Assembly (NCBI GenBank): GCA_902729315.2
Contig: LR746280.1
Span: 805,001 to 869,000, forward strand
Reading direction: 5' to 3'
Length of the DNA: 64,000 bases
DNA from: Spirodela intermedia
Lineage: Eukaryota; Streptophyta; Magnoliopsida; Alismatales; Araceae
Positions within the stretch are counted from its first letter, which is position 1; each line of letters starts with the position of its first letter. This document shows positions 26,701 through 39,283 of this stretch, piece by piece. The notes below the pieces were generated by a model, which made no database searches, was not told where the DNA came from, and was given only the letters and a program-made list of their open reading frames with translations. The translations under genes and the position numbers were made by a program.

Positions 26701-28049
26701 TAAGTAATTTGTACTAAGCAAATCAGACCGTAACCTATTTTGTAAAATGATCTGGGTAAGGACCACATACCCAACACCAGGAGAATTTTTCCCAAACCAG
26801 TGGTTGTATAACCAATTTTATTGATCAAAGGCTTGTTCTCTGCGTTGGATTTGACTTGAAACATTATATGGGGAAAACGCAGGTCGCACAAACTAACTGT
26901 TATCTCTTTTGAGAGCTTACAGAGACCAAGAAACCACGGGGTACGTTTAGTAAACGAATGGGCTGCGGAGACTTGGATGAGAATGCTTTGGAGAGGGAGA
27001 CATCAACTCAAAAATAAAAGAGTGAAAATGTTCCTTTGGCCAAGCAGTAAGGCAGAGTATGCAAACCACAGGCCAAAACACCATCCATCTTATACACATA
27101 ACGACGCTTCTCTTTACGTGAAGCCTTTGTCTACTACAACGATGAGATAAAATTTTCAATGAGCTTATATACTAATGAGAGTAAAGATGTTTTTCTGGTG
27201 CTTCATGGAGCAGGGTGTCTGTCGTTTCTTGTTCATAGAAGTCAACAGGTATTTTGGTCCAGTATCCATAAAATTTTGTATTGTAGATTAAAAATTTTAC
27301 AATATGGAAGCTAGTACACAGCCATAATTTCTCAAAAATATGCAGTCTACTTCCAAGAAGGACGACCTCAAACCACTATGCCTCTAGTCATTATTTCTCT
27401 TTTTTATTTTCTATTTGAAAATTTCAAGTAAAGATAAACGGGATTCATTGAAAAACCATCTATTCATCAACCATTGCCATTACATCGACTCTTCCTGGCA
27501 AAACTTCGATGCCTGAAAATTTCAGTCGAATAATGTCAGAAGTGTAAATACATACAAGATGCCGCAGCCATCAAAAGCATCTTTAGGAGGCACGAGTGGG
27601 AACTTGGCATTTCAAAAGATCATCTGACAAGGGTGGAGAGCATACATGCCAAGTTTACAAGTGCACTAGAAAATAACTGACCAAAAATACAGCCTCTTTT
27701 TATAACAGAATCAGTGCGCTGAGTAGAAAGAAGGAAGGAGGACCTGCTTAGCTCCAATTTGTCCCTGTAGCACCATAAAACGGACGGGCGTGATTTCACA
27801 GTCGCCTTGCCCAGCATATAGTGGAGATTCACAATCTGCAAGAAGTACCACCACCAGACATTTAGCACAGGACGACAAGGGACTAGTGATTTGACAGAAT
27901 TTGGAAAGGGCTAGTTGCCGTTCAGAGGACAGAATGGGACGAACCTGGTCGCGAGACTTGTCACCGACGATGACGAACATGGACCGGTGCTTCAATTTGA
28001 CCCCATTTTCAATCAGAGTTCGGATACGATCGTCCACCTTCTTTCTCAT
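14240..28049 (-). CDS. RNA cytidine acetyltransferase (NAT10/Kre33 family)
   Basis: 26 exons join in frame to 1032 aa. From 5': 27945-28049, 27744-27835, 25820-25991, 25606-25728, 23899-24072, 22453-22563, 22209-22342, 22033-22126, 21359-21457, 20956-21092, 20498-20595, 19375-19498, 19210-19297, 19029-19128, 18808-18860, 18512-18688, 18395-18432, 16530-16626, 16222-16401, 16017-16125, 15851-15920, 15602-15755, 15094-15222, 14740-14865, 14586-14651, 14240-14488. The order is: DUF1726/TmcA N-domain (MRKKVDDRIRTLIENGV), helicase part with Walker A (SRGRGKSAALG, about 284-293) and Walker B-like VIDEAAAIPLP (about 386), GNAT core (SGARIVRIAVHPSAMK then LGYGTTAVELL, about 611-639), tRNA-binding C-domain, and a Lys-rich nucleolar-type tail. 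The family makes N4-acetylcytidine in 18S rRNA and in Ser/Leu tRNAs, using ATP and acetyl-CoA. Intron 5 has a GC donor. Confidence 0.96.
14692..14732. repeat. GA/CT tract filling a short intron of the acetyltransferase gene
   Basis: The 88-bp intron 24 (14652-14739) is about half CT repeat on the transcribed strand, starting only 7 bases after the GAG|GTGATC donor. Pyrimidine tracts this close to a 5' splice site are unusual and could bind PTB-like proteins. Confidence 0.85.
17095..17330 (-). mobile_element. Ty1/copia RNase H remnant inside intron 17
   Basis: Translating the minus strand gives a degraded copia RNase H end: an AYANVDET-like start at about 17309, then LISWKSKKHAIVSHS and a YHAVAHA block at about 17165-17240, broken by stop codons. 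It lies in the 1.77-kb intron 17 of the acetyltransferase gene, in the same orientation. It is non-functional. Confidence 0.75.
17642..17860. repeat. Short direct repeats and LTR-like sequence in intron 17
   Basis: A block of about 25 bp (CAATCGTTGACTGATGAGAG core) occurs near 17644 and again near 17720. It is followed by repeated ATAGAAAATCTCTAATACT-like motifs at 17757-17815. Its closeness to the copia remnant suggests LTR debris; this is inferred. Confidence 0.5.
25992..27743. other. Large intron 2 of the acetyltransferase gene
   Basis: This 1.75-kb GT-AG intron contains a 165-codon minus-strand frame at 26269-26766 and other short frames without recognisable domains. At 26940-27160 is a higher-complexity block starting GTACGTTTAGTAAACG, which resembles the end of a DNA transposon, but I could not find its partner end. 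Confidence 0.4.
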
Positions 28050-28753
28050 GGTTTTCGGGCAGTTAAACTATTATCCAAACGACAGTCTTTCGTTATCTTT
28101 TCTCGAATTAAACAATTCAAACGGAGCTCCAACGAAGAAGCCACACAGTTTCAGACAGCTCTGCGTCTGCCTCCCCGCAACGTCCGCCGCTCGTTCTCAC
28201 GCTGCTACCTCCTGTCTTCCTGCTGCTGCTGCCCAAGGGAAGGCGGCCAAGGACCAAGGGCAAGCACCACACACGCACATACAGACGACAGCTGAGGGCG
28301 TCGAGATTCACGAAGGTCCTGTTTCTCCGCGGGTAAGGGAGGAGGGAGTTCAACGAGGCGTCTTTGGGCGTGCAGAGGCAGTGGCCGAAACCCACCAAAA
28401 TGCCCTAAAACCTCCGGGGGGAAGCGGGGCCCACACAAAAACCCTAGGCCTTGGCTTTACCGACCCAACGAACGAGCAGCCCTTTAACGGGCCGGGCTCT
28501 TGCTGAAGCCTAATGGGCCTGGTTGATTTCCGGGGCCGGGCCTTCCTCTCTCTCTCTCCAAGGGCCCATCTATAAGCCCTTTTCCCTTTGCCTATCTACA
28601 CCGCTAGGCGAAAGACCAACCTTGTTTATAGAATCAAAGGTTATACTTACTTTGGCCCGAATTAATCATGCGTCCACAATATAAATAAAACCCAAGTCGA
28701 GGGGTATTAACGGGCTGGGCCGGGCCGGGCTTAAACGAAGCCCGGATCTGAAG

Positions 28754-28813
<60 letters not shown>

Positions 28814-29060
28814 CTGCCAGGTGGACGATTATTCACGGACAGACACGTGGCAAGGAAAAAAACCCGCCACACCATCTTTCCAAAGGGGCGAGAATTTAAT
28901 AAAACTATGGAAGAGAAAGTAAATGATCATCAAATATAGTAATTCACTCGGAAATGTACGTAAAATCCAGCAGCCCTCGGAGTCAATGCAGTGAAGGCAT
29001 AAAAAGTGTGGGCCCCACAGTTGGGGGGGGGGGAGCGGGAGCGGGTGGGAGAGGGCCCGC
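28050..29060. promoter_or_regulatory. Acetyltransferase promoter region with GA microsatellite
   Basis: This lies between the acetyltransferase start and the UBP6 stop. It is GC-rich just upstream of the start, with (GA)n at about 28757-28808 and a G-run at 29024-29033. Frames through 27901-28506 are antisense to exon 1 and the promoter and lack domains. No gene is visible. Confidence 0.5.
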
Positions 29061-32000
29061 CTAGATCTCGGCGACCCGGGCTTTGTACATGCAGAGGTAG
29101 GCCATGTGCCAGTCACCTGATACAATCAAACAGAACGAGCGAGTGGGTCAGCAACCATGCAGGCAACCCAGAGAGAGAAGTAAACGCAAGCCGCAGCTGA
29201 GAACTTCTCTGATCCAAAGTGATTTGGTCAAAAGGGGCACTAGATTGGACGATCCCACACCGATTATTCAACCCAAAAATCAGCACTCCTTTCCGATTTT
29301 GGTGTATTATCTATCTAACGTGTGTACACTAAAGGTGATTAGGTCAAAATCCCAATCCCACCCCCAGAATGCATGAGATTAAGAACGAGTCAAAGAGGAG
29401 AGCAAAGCAGGCAGATTGCGGCGTTGTACCTCCACCGGACAGTTTTGTGATGTCTTCCTCCCGCTGTGGCACTGGGCTGTCGTCATCGAATTCAACCCAC
29501 TTACCTAAAATAGTTTGACATTAATCATAGGAAAGGCAGCCACGCAGGGGGATGAAATCATAGCCACAGAAATTCATGAAAAAATTGCAGCATTCGGTGG
29601 GCAGTAAGACTCACCATTTTCTTGCTTCGCCCATGCAACGTAGTGCCCAGAGTCAACGCTCCGCCCCTTGTGGGTCAGAACAGCAACCAAGTCATAGATC
29701 CCCGTCAGGTGAGGCTTCTTCTCAGACTTCCCAGCTGGAAGAAGATATCGGAAGGTAAGAGAAAGGGGCAGAATAGCCACCTGGGAAGGTGAGATGTAAG
29801 AAAATGTGTTCATAAATGTTAGAATGCTCCGCTTGCCAATGTTTCCATGCGTATTGCTCTCTCTCTCTCTCTCTCTCTCTCTGTATCCATCTTCAGCGTA
29901 CCAATCGGTAGGCTAGCCTGGACTGTGTTTTCTGGGTTTGGGTCTCAAAACAACGCCAAAGCAAAGGAATTGGTGCAGAAATTCAAGGTTCAGTCTTCTC
30001 TGAGGGTGCGAGCTCTAGTTTGATTTCCTGGGTTTCTCTTTGGGCTCAGACCCAGTTCAAACAACGTAAGAGATCCATGAGCTCAGGGTGGATCCTCAGG
30101 CCCATACCAAGCTAAGTCTGTTGAATCTCTAAAGGGTATAACATGTTTCTGTTTTCCAACCACTTGCCAATGTTTCCATGTGTATAGATATCTTTCTCTC
30201 TCTATCTCTCTCTCTATATATATCCATCTTCAGTGTATCAATCGGTAGGCTAGTAAGTGGCAGAAATCAGCCTAACTCTGTTGAATCTCAGGGTGGATCA
30301 ACAGGGCCAGACATAAAAGCTTTAGTTCGGATCACAGTTAATGCTACTTTCTGAATCAAAATATTACCTTCTTGAGTTGGAGCATTGGATGATTCTCCGA
30401 GGCTGGATGAGCCCTGTGAATTTCAAAACCAAGGGGAGAGAATTGAGAAAAAGGAAACTAATAATAATTTTATAAGAAATGTTTTTGGTCATGGGCCTAC
30501 TATAGTATGAAAAAGGATTTCACTTGTCTTTTTACTCTGAACATGAACATATGATGTAAGAGCGAGAAATTGAAAATATCAGCTTAATCAAAAGTAGCAG
30601 CTCAAGATGTGGCCATGAGAAGGTATGAATGTTCATAACTAAATGCAAGATAACCTTTTTTCGGTAATAAAATATCAAACAAAAAGGTTTAGAACAGGGG
30701 CCACTTAATCCTCTCATATCCAGGCAACCACAGGAAGTGTTTCTTGCTGGATCCATGGTGACTCCCAACGAACAGATTCTCTAAGTATTAGAGATCAGTC
30801 ATTAGGTTGGGAGTTTGAGATTTTCACTGATCTTACTTACTACTGACCTACTTTCTAGAGGACCCATGAAAAAAGTGAGACGTACAAACAAAGACGCATG
30901 GTCAGCATGCATGAACGATTGCAGAAGGGAGAGAAGTCTGAGTAGAAAGATTGAGGATCACCTCCAAGCTGCTCAACATGTCATGCCCGGGCATTCATGC
31001 TTTTACGTATGTGAATCATGGAGGATGAAACATGTTAAGACATGGCAAGATATATTCAGTATACCTCAGCAGCAGCTTTCTTCGAATCATCGCCTTCAGC
31101 ACTACTGTTCTTTTTACCTTTCAATCCAAGCTTGATGCCTTCTTCATCCCGAAGAACCTTTAATTGGAAAGTGGACAACAAAAGGACCAAAGAGAATCAC
31201 CTTTCTGGATTCCTTTTATAATAGTAGAAACCTGTCGTGTGTTATATATACCTTGCGAGGATGTTGTAACTTCTGGCGTAGTTCATCAGAGCAAAAATCA
31301 TAGACGTCCAATTCCAGTGGATAATCTACTTTCTGAAAGATTTTTTTTAAAAAAAGGATACCTGATTTATTCAGTCTTCTCTAGATGAAAACAGTGGCAA
31401 GAGAAGAAACTTGAACCAAATGTGGATAGCTAAGATTTCTATGAGAAACACATAACAATAGCAATGAACAAAGTAAATCCATATTACACGCAAAATCTTC
31501 GCCTTCTGATTTGACTCCCGTTTCCAGAAAAAACGGACAAATTGAACTGTCAAATACCTGGAAGATGTGCTATATGAGCATACCATGTGGACACTTTTGG
31601 TAATGACCATAATGCAGCAATTGAAAGAGGAAGGATTCTTCTACTTGCCTTGGTAGTTCATTGATACATGATTCTTTGCAATAAATAGCGCTGCGTCCCA
31701 GGGAAGGGGAGGTCTTTTCTAATTCTGATTTCAGACTCTGCAAATGATATTTAACCAAGTTAAAATCTATAAATAAAAACTGCACAAAAACCGTGATGGA
31801 TGATGGATTAGTTAGCATAATCTTAAAATAGAAGAAGATATCTATTGGCGATTAAAAATGGTTATTAATTCACAATGGTCTAGACTGTTCTCTAACCAAT
31901 GAGGATTAATAGCCGACAGAAGGAATATAATGCCCATGAAAGACGGTTATTAACTTGCTCAGCTTACAAAACAGGTAGGAATAGTTTCAACATATTCATC

Positions 32001-35000
32001 CAAAGGACACACAATCATATCATACAAACCAATTAAACGCGTGTCTTCAACCACCATATTCTCCCTCTCCAGCTCTTTCTTTAGCTAGAAAAGTGCGGAA
32101 GAATAAAGGGGCGTTCTGAAGGCTCCAAAATAGCCTAGGATTGAAAATTGATCGATTTCCAGCTGATCCTCTTTCCCTTTCCAAATTTTCAGGAACAAAT
32201 GTTTTCCTAAAAAACAGATTAGAGACCAGTTTGTCCGTTGAATCAGAACCCGATACTTATTTCAACAACGTTCTTATCTTACCAAAACCTACAATACAAT
32301 AGCTTACTTCTTCATCACGAATTTCTCCCCCTACTTTGCCAAAATTCTATCAACGCTTGTGGCGAATTTTTTCACAAATACAAAAAACAATTTTCTGGGT
32401 CGTACAAATGCAGTATCATAAAATAAAGTCTCTGCTCCAATCCAAGAATTATTCCTGAAGGGGGTTTGATCATTTTAATCAAACAGAAATACCAAATACA
32501 CATTTCCAGTCCACAATCTAGAGTTTTCTAACTTTCAGCTGAAGCAAATCGACAACAACAGTTACATACTTTTTATTTCTCTACGATAATCCCATGGGAG
32601 GTAAAAATTCAATATCATGCGATGCTGACGAAATTAAAATTTGTGGATGAGAGTCAACAATAAAGTGGACCACAAATATGGACAGCATAAGGATGATCTT
32701 AAATGTACATTCCAAAGATTTGCTTTAACCATACATCTACAATTGGCATTGTATTTTCACACCAAACACAATGGTAGCATTCTCAAAGTTAGTCAGCTGG
32801 AGGAACTCATGACCTAGAAACTAGTTATGAGTAAAAGTAGATAGCAATATCTTTAAGCGTTAATATGGAATTCGTTTGCACGAAAATATAAAATCTACAA
32901 CACCATACATAAATTTCTATGGTACCGAAATAACTATATAAGTTGATTGCAGCCCCGTATTAAACGAAGCTAGAGATGCAACTTAGCCATAATATTAGAA
33001 ATAATAATTAAATGACATTCAGCATTCACGTGTCCACCATCTATAGAGCCCCCTCAGAATATTGACAGACAATAATCATTACAGGTCCTGTTTCCTGTGT
33101 TATTATACGGGTAAGACATCACAATTGAATGCTAATGAAGATTTAACAGCAATAACCATTCCCAGGAGAAAATAACCAGATTGAAATTTGGGTCCAAAGC
33201 GACTATGAAATAAGACGTCAAAATTGTGATATATCAAGAGAAATCTATACCGTTCCAATGATAATTACATTCCCCATGCCACTTACACGTTTAATCCCCT
33301 CGTGCAAATGGTTCACTTCCTGTGAGATATGACATTTTAGTGAGTAAACTGACTCCGTCTCTGAGCTTTCCTCACCACTTTCTGTGCAGTAGATCCTAGA
33401 ATTGAAAACATTGATTAGGCCCTCAAAAAATCAAGCAGCATGATCACATATAACAAAATTTGTTTCTGAGACGATCCTGAGAGACTTCAACGTATTTTTG
33501 AACATCTAGATTCCAATACAGAAACACATATGATGGCGCTTGTTGGTATGAACATGACATTATGAACCGTTCACCAGAAAATGGGAGCATGCTTGTTCCT
33601 TCCTGTGTTCCAAAATTGAATAAATACCGGGCATCCAGAATAAGGATTAAGAGTACCTGCTGACAATGTCGACGCCAAAAAGTGTCTTCACAGTTGCAGT
33701 ACTGTCACTGTGACAGAACATAGCAAAGTATCAGATCCAATGGTGATCATATCAAGAGGTATAAATAAAAGGATGACATCATATCAATTCTGAGGGACAA
33801 ATAAACAGTAACTAAATTTTGGTAAACATTTATTACAAACAATTGGTAAACAGTAATTAAATGTTGATAAACATTTATTACGAACAACTGCATAACGTGA
33901 GTTGGCCTGAATAGTAGTCTAAGGTACTAACTTGGGATCAGAACCTATGCAAGTGAATGGAACAAGTCAGACAAATACAAACCAATCTAACACAGTTTTC
34001 AGATTTATCAAATCAAACTCCGAGCCTGTGTCAGCCACACCTCCCACTGACAAAGCACGAGACATCCAATTTGATATTTTAAGAAATAGAGCAGTACCTT
34101 TTTTTATAAAAAACACCCGAATTGGATTCTTTGTGCTGTTAAAACGGCTGATAAGAGCTCAAAGATCCAAAACAATAACGTCAAAGATGAATTCATGATT
34201 CATATTCATTTTTATTTTTTTAGTTCTTTGGATATCATGATATTGGCCATTACGGTTAGCATGTATTCAATCCAGTTAAGTTCTCAATTCTGTTGTTACT
34301 ATTATAAAAAAGAATAAGTGCTCTTCCGAATAAATCAATTCTAAGTGTCATTAGTGCAACATATGAAAGTAAAAGAAACGGCGATGTTACATCTAGAAGG
34401 CAAAGCACAGAGAAGATTGCAAGATAGTTATCTATTTCATGGTAAATGGTAAACAGGTAAATTCTTTAAGTATAAAATCAATGAGCAAATGATAGTAAAT
34501 TATATTGGCAGTTTTTACACGAACCTTGATTCCAATGCCTTAAGAGACTGAGACAATGTATACATCAGTTGAGTCCAACACTCTTCAGCGTCCTTCAGTT
34601 TAAAAAATATAAGAAATGTGAATGTCGTGAAGATGAAAACAACTCCGACAAAAAAAAAAGTACCTGTTGCATGTAAACACCATTGTGCTGCTGCGCGAAT
34701 TGAGGATATTTCTTACGTAACACCTGCTATGAGGAGTGTCCACGATTAGAGGAAACAAACAGATACAATTAGGACGTAGATAGTAGAATATGAATTCGGA
34801 GTTAAAGAGCTGCTTCATAAATGTCGGAGAGCCATAAGAACGACCAGAAGCTATAAAAGCACCAGGTAAATACATTCAAGCTTAATTACATGAGGAGAAA
34901 TAGGCCATAACTGACCGTTAAAAATGGCATTGGTACAACTGGCTTAACACTTCGGTCGAGCTCACTGAAAAGATCTCGGGTGGCAATAGTCAGATTATGT

Positions 35001-38000
35001 GATAGAATGTCTACATCGTTGCTTCTTCCTGAATTAGTGTATCTGCTTGGATACAAAAATACAAATATATGAATAAAATTGAAAACTAAAATCAGACCCT
35101 TTAGCATGAACAAATTAGGAAAAAAATTACTTCAGCAAAGCTGACTTCAACTCCGGAACTGAATGTAGACACTGGATTGTGGAGTTCATATAGCAGGTAT
35201 TTCCCAAATTATATAAACCAGCAGAGTGACCCTGAAGCACAAAATTGAAGGCCAAATAATCATATTAATTTCCCACCTTGAGAGCGTATGGACAAATCAA
35301 TGATGCAGAAGGCTTCAACTCTTCCCAGGAATTATAATGTCTAAAAATGTTACATACAGCATAACAGTAAAAAATGCAAGATATTTTGGTCCAACAGCTT
35401 TCCATGATATAAACGTAATAAAGTCAAAATTCCTACGAAAACAGATCTACTCTCTTTTACAAAGAGAAATTTCAAATTAACAAGTTTCCCTTCAATATTA
35501 TCAGATTCACCAAAATATTAATGCAATAGTTGCCAACCCAATAAAACTAGTGGATTTTCTATTCTTGTCAAAATAAGCTTCGGTTTGGGATCTGAGATGA
35601 AAAGGTTACCACAGCAATAACTTGTTCATCTTCTGGCAAGTCTTCCATGAAGACAGGACCCTTTTCAGGAGCTTTGACAACATCTGCAGTTCCCATCATC
35701 ATCAGCTTTTGACCCTAGTCAAATTATAAGTTGTTGGTTTGAGAAAAGAGCTCGTATAACCACAGAAAATTCGCTCTCAAAATGCTTCCATAGAGAAAAA
35801 GCATGGTACAAACAAAACACCTCTTTTACACCTAGGGTTGACCAATCCGCGTCATCCTGTATTTTTCCAAAACAAGAGACTGTAAGCCCGAATAAATTAG
35901 ACTTGCAAAGAAGTAAGACTAAAATTACGATTCTATATGACCCTCCATACGGAAATTCTAATAATGGCGTAGGCAAGTCAATCAAGAATTCCTTTCGTAT
36001 CTTCAGAGAATCAGGAGTCTCAATACCTTCAGAAGACCGCCCTTCATCATAATTTTTTGCCTTTCAGGAGGCACACCAGTCAAATCATACAATTGACATT
36101 TAAAAACATAAGGAGGTTGACTAGTGTCGATTTCTACAGCTGGAAAAGTCTCCTTCTGCCACTTGACACTCACTGCATTAAAGACACATAAAGTCAACAT
36201 CCTGATAGACTAACCTTATGCTCCGCAACATTAGATGCCTCATTGTTTAATGGACAAAATGAAAATGTCAATACTCCTTAACGTGCAAACAAGAGTAAAC
36301 TATACCTTTCGACGTACATGTAAACATATTATATTGAGCTCAAGTATACATCATACTTCAACCTTTGGACCCCTAGCATCACTGTAGTTCAAGGTCTCAT
36401 GGAAATAGGCATTAACAACTGGACGTTCTAGTTACCAGCAATGGAGTGGTTGCTTGAATAAGAACAAAAAATTCAGCACACGGTTCATCAATACATTTCA
36501 CTAACTTGACCCAGTTCCCAACAGCGGGGGATTGAATGTCCAAAGGAATCCCATGGATTTCATCACCAGCTTGAAGAAACAGCCGAATTTTGCAAAAAAA
36601 ATCCTACTTCTATTGAAATCTAGCTTTTCCAAGGGTCAGGTCTAAATATCCATGGGATTAATATAGTTTTGTTTGGCCACTGGGTGATTTAATTCAGACA
36701 CTAAATTCAGAGAGCAGTATCCTCTGAGCTTCTTTCACAAATCTCATCAAAAAAGATTTAGTCAGTGATTTATAATAAAAAGTGAAGCCTTATCAGAAAG
36801 AACAATTCCCCCCCATGCCACCTCCAAACTCCCGGACGCAGAGTCTGCAATTTCTAGGGTATTAACACTCGGTACTGACGGTCTATCCCTCTCATTCACG
36901 TTGGGTGTTGCCTTTTGCAGCCGGCACTGTCGAGTGATCTTATACAAGTAGATAACCAGGCAGTGAAGTGCCTGCTTCCATATATGAGTACATTCATGAA
37001 ACTTGTGACCATGTCCATCAAATTTTAACTCACGATGGTATCAAGGATTCACAGTTCCATCAATCTAGGCCTAGCTAGAGGCCAGGGTGACTGGGGAAAG
37101 GTTTAAAACATTCGTAGGCCCTGAGCCTCAAAATACTTTTTCAACTATTCCCTGCTAAAGCAAGTCTCAACGCATGAAAATATTTGAAGAAATACCCTGC
37201 CGAATATTACAAGGATATGGGGTATATCAACGTAGGAATTCTCAATGTTAGCTAGAAAATGATCAAGAGGTTTTGTTGGGTTGCAATCTTATTTTAATAC
37301 CAACAACCTTCGAGGATAGTACAACTGGCATAATAAAATCTACCATTTATAATCCTAAAATATGTTTTTACTAAACTATATTACTTGGATTCGATAAAAG
37401 ATATCTATACGCGAAATCTAGCCACAACTAAGTACAACTTACATTAATGCATTCTACAGTTGGAGGAAAAAAAAAAGAGCCATTCATAAGTCTATTAATT
37501 ATTTAATCTGAACTTTGGAATATGCTGTTAGTTTAGCACTCACGTTCAAAAAAATGTTAGTAGAAAAGGGATGAAACCAATAATGATAAATTGTCTGGCT
37601 TGTGCAGTAAAAAACGATGGGACTTTTATTTGCTTGCTGTTCAAATCTATTATTAAGACTTCCGAAAGAAGGAACCAAACATGACCAGGCCCACATTGGA
37701 TAATGCAGAAGATTTCAGCATTTCCCCAGGGCAATCATAATACATGCTTGTTTAGACGCATAAACATGAATAAATAAGCGGCAGTCACAGCGCTTTAGTT
37801 TTTCTAGCTTGTGCGGGGTATCAACCACACCCTTAAAAATGACTCAAGCACATGGCTTAGATATCGGAAAGAACCCCTTATCGTCGTTGTGATCATACAA
37901 ACGGGATATTTTACGAATGCTCTGCCTCGCTGATCTTGAGTAAGCGTGTGCCATCTACCATATGACAGTAACGTGTTACAATAGAATAGGAGAGACGGGG

Positions 38001-38323
38001 GAAACGGCAGTCTAGTCGGATTAATCTCCCTCAAAAATCCAATAGAAAGAAGACGACGAACAACTCAATCTCCAGTGCCGCACATGAATCAAAAAAGTAA
38101 AAGAGGAACCAGGCGAAGAGGGAGGGAAGCAGAGAGAACATAAAGAAGACCCTCAACGGCGTGGCTCCCTCAACGATCAAAATCGAATGAGCATATTCCC
38201 CTGGTATGTAGGGCCGCAACGCCGTCAGGAGGGAACACGACAATGCCCCTGACCAGAAATTTCAATACAGCCGTAGAGAAGATACTCCGAAACAACACGG
38301 GCGAAATTCTCACCGGTGGGCAT
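29061..38323 (-). CDS. UBP6: Ubiquitin carboxyl-terminal hydrolase UBP6/UBP7 (USP14 family)
   Basis: 18 exons give 480 aa, close to Arabidopsis UBP6 (about 482). From 5': 38314-38323, 36027-36172, 35821-35856, 35610-35714, 35131-35231, 34916-35042, 34664-34723, 34525-34592, 33657-33707, 33287-33395, 31649-31737, 31488-31557, 31252-31332, 31065-31157, 30368-30413, 29615-29734, 29430-29504, 29061-29116. Residues 4-74 are the ubiquitin-like domain (VSVKWQKETFP, DLTGVPPERQKIMMKGG), which docks on the proteasome. The USP domain has its Cys box NLGNTCYMNS (C112), a QQDAEECW block, FVRFFWKRESNQKAKILR, and a His box DSGHYVAW (H428). The enzyme trims ubiquitin from substrates at the 26S proteasome. 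The first coding exon holds only M-P-T plus one base. Intron 11 needs a GC donor. UBP6 and UBP7 cannot be separated without a tree. Confidence 0.96.
29832..30253. repeat. Imperfect direct duplication in UBP6 intron 15
   Basis: A block of about 85-91 bp at 29832-29916 recurs at 30163-30253. Each begins CTTGCCAATGTTTCCATG, has a CT-rich core, then TATCCATCTTCAG and CAATCGGTAGGCTAG. Flanking pieces (TCTGTTGAATCT, CAGGGTGGATC) are also repeated, so the duplicated unit was probably larger, with the CT cores diverging independently. Confidence 0.85.
36173..38313. other. Large intron 1 of UBP6
   Basis: This 2.1-kb AT-rich intron separates the 10-nt coding exon 1 from exon 2 (donor ACCG|GTGAGA, acceptor ATGCAG|TGAG). 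I see no gene in it. Large first introns next to the start codon often carry enhancing or alternative-promoter elements, which cannot be judged here. Confidence 0.6.
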
Positions 38324-39283
38324 GGTGATCGTCTGAGCTGCTCGGGATTACCGGGGAAGGAGAGAGCAGGCACCGCTTCCTGGAAGACGGGGCAAACCGA
38401 GGAGAGAGAAAATCGAAAGACGGCTGTGTGTGTGTGTGTGTGTCTCTCTCTCTCTCTCGCTACAAGTTTGTTTATACAAACCGGACTAACGATACTCTCA
38501 CGCCCCAAATCTCAAACAAGTCCTTTCCTGCATCTCGACCGTCCGCTCCCGTGGATCACCGACGAACGAGATCGCTCCTCAGACTGCGACTCGGGGTCGA
38601 ACTGGTCTTTCTCTCGCTGCCCATACCTTTCGTCTCGCCCAAGCTTGCGCACCTCGAACGTCGACTAGCGACATAAATGGGCCATATACACAAAAAAGGC
38701 TGGCACGGAAGAGCCCAATTTATCTTTACTTGGGCGGGTCTAATTTTAGCCATTGGGCCTAATTGGGCCCGGCCTGTTCCTTAATAGATCTGGGCTACCA
38801 CTGGAACGGTGGGGCCCATGTCGCAGATCACCATTTCAGTCTGACTGCGACGCGCTTTAACCCCTTCCCTCCCCACCTCGAACTCGCCGCCATAAAATTT
38901 TAATTAATTAAAATGGGAAATAAATAGTAGCCCACCAAAACCGAGCTCAATAATTTTTTTCCCGCGTGCATGCACTTGGCGGTCGCACCGAAATAAATAA
39001 TAGAGAATAATTCAGTCACAGCGATCGAAGCCAAGCGGGGCGGATCATCACTAGAGTCAACGGAAAAGTCAAAGAACAGCTACCGTGTTAGATTATCCCC
39101 ATTACACAACATCACAGACCAGAGAGGTATGCCGATAGATTAAAGAAAAAATAATAGGCCAGGATATAAATAGATATATATATATTTTTATATATATACC
39201 GTTGGAGAAAAATGGGCGAAGAGACCTGATTTCCACCAGAAAATGGAAAATGGAAGGGGGCGTTGACCAAGACTGGATCTTTT
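38324..39283. promoter_or_regulatory. UBP6 5' leader/promoter with GT/CT microsatellite
   Basis: (GT)n followed by (CT)n at 38425-38458 lies about 100 bp upstream of the UBP6 start, so it is probably in the leader (CA/GA-rich in the transcript). Further upstream is AT-rich sequence around 38890-39000 and 39120-39200, with TATATA runs at 39175-39198, running up to the Dof stop codon. Confidence 0.5.

Noticed and set aside
27901-28506. 201-codon plus-strand frame
   Set aside because: It overlaps exon 1 of the acetyltransferase in antisense and extends into its promoter. It is low in conserved features.
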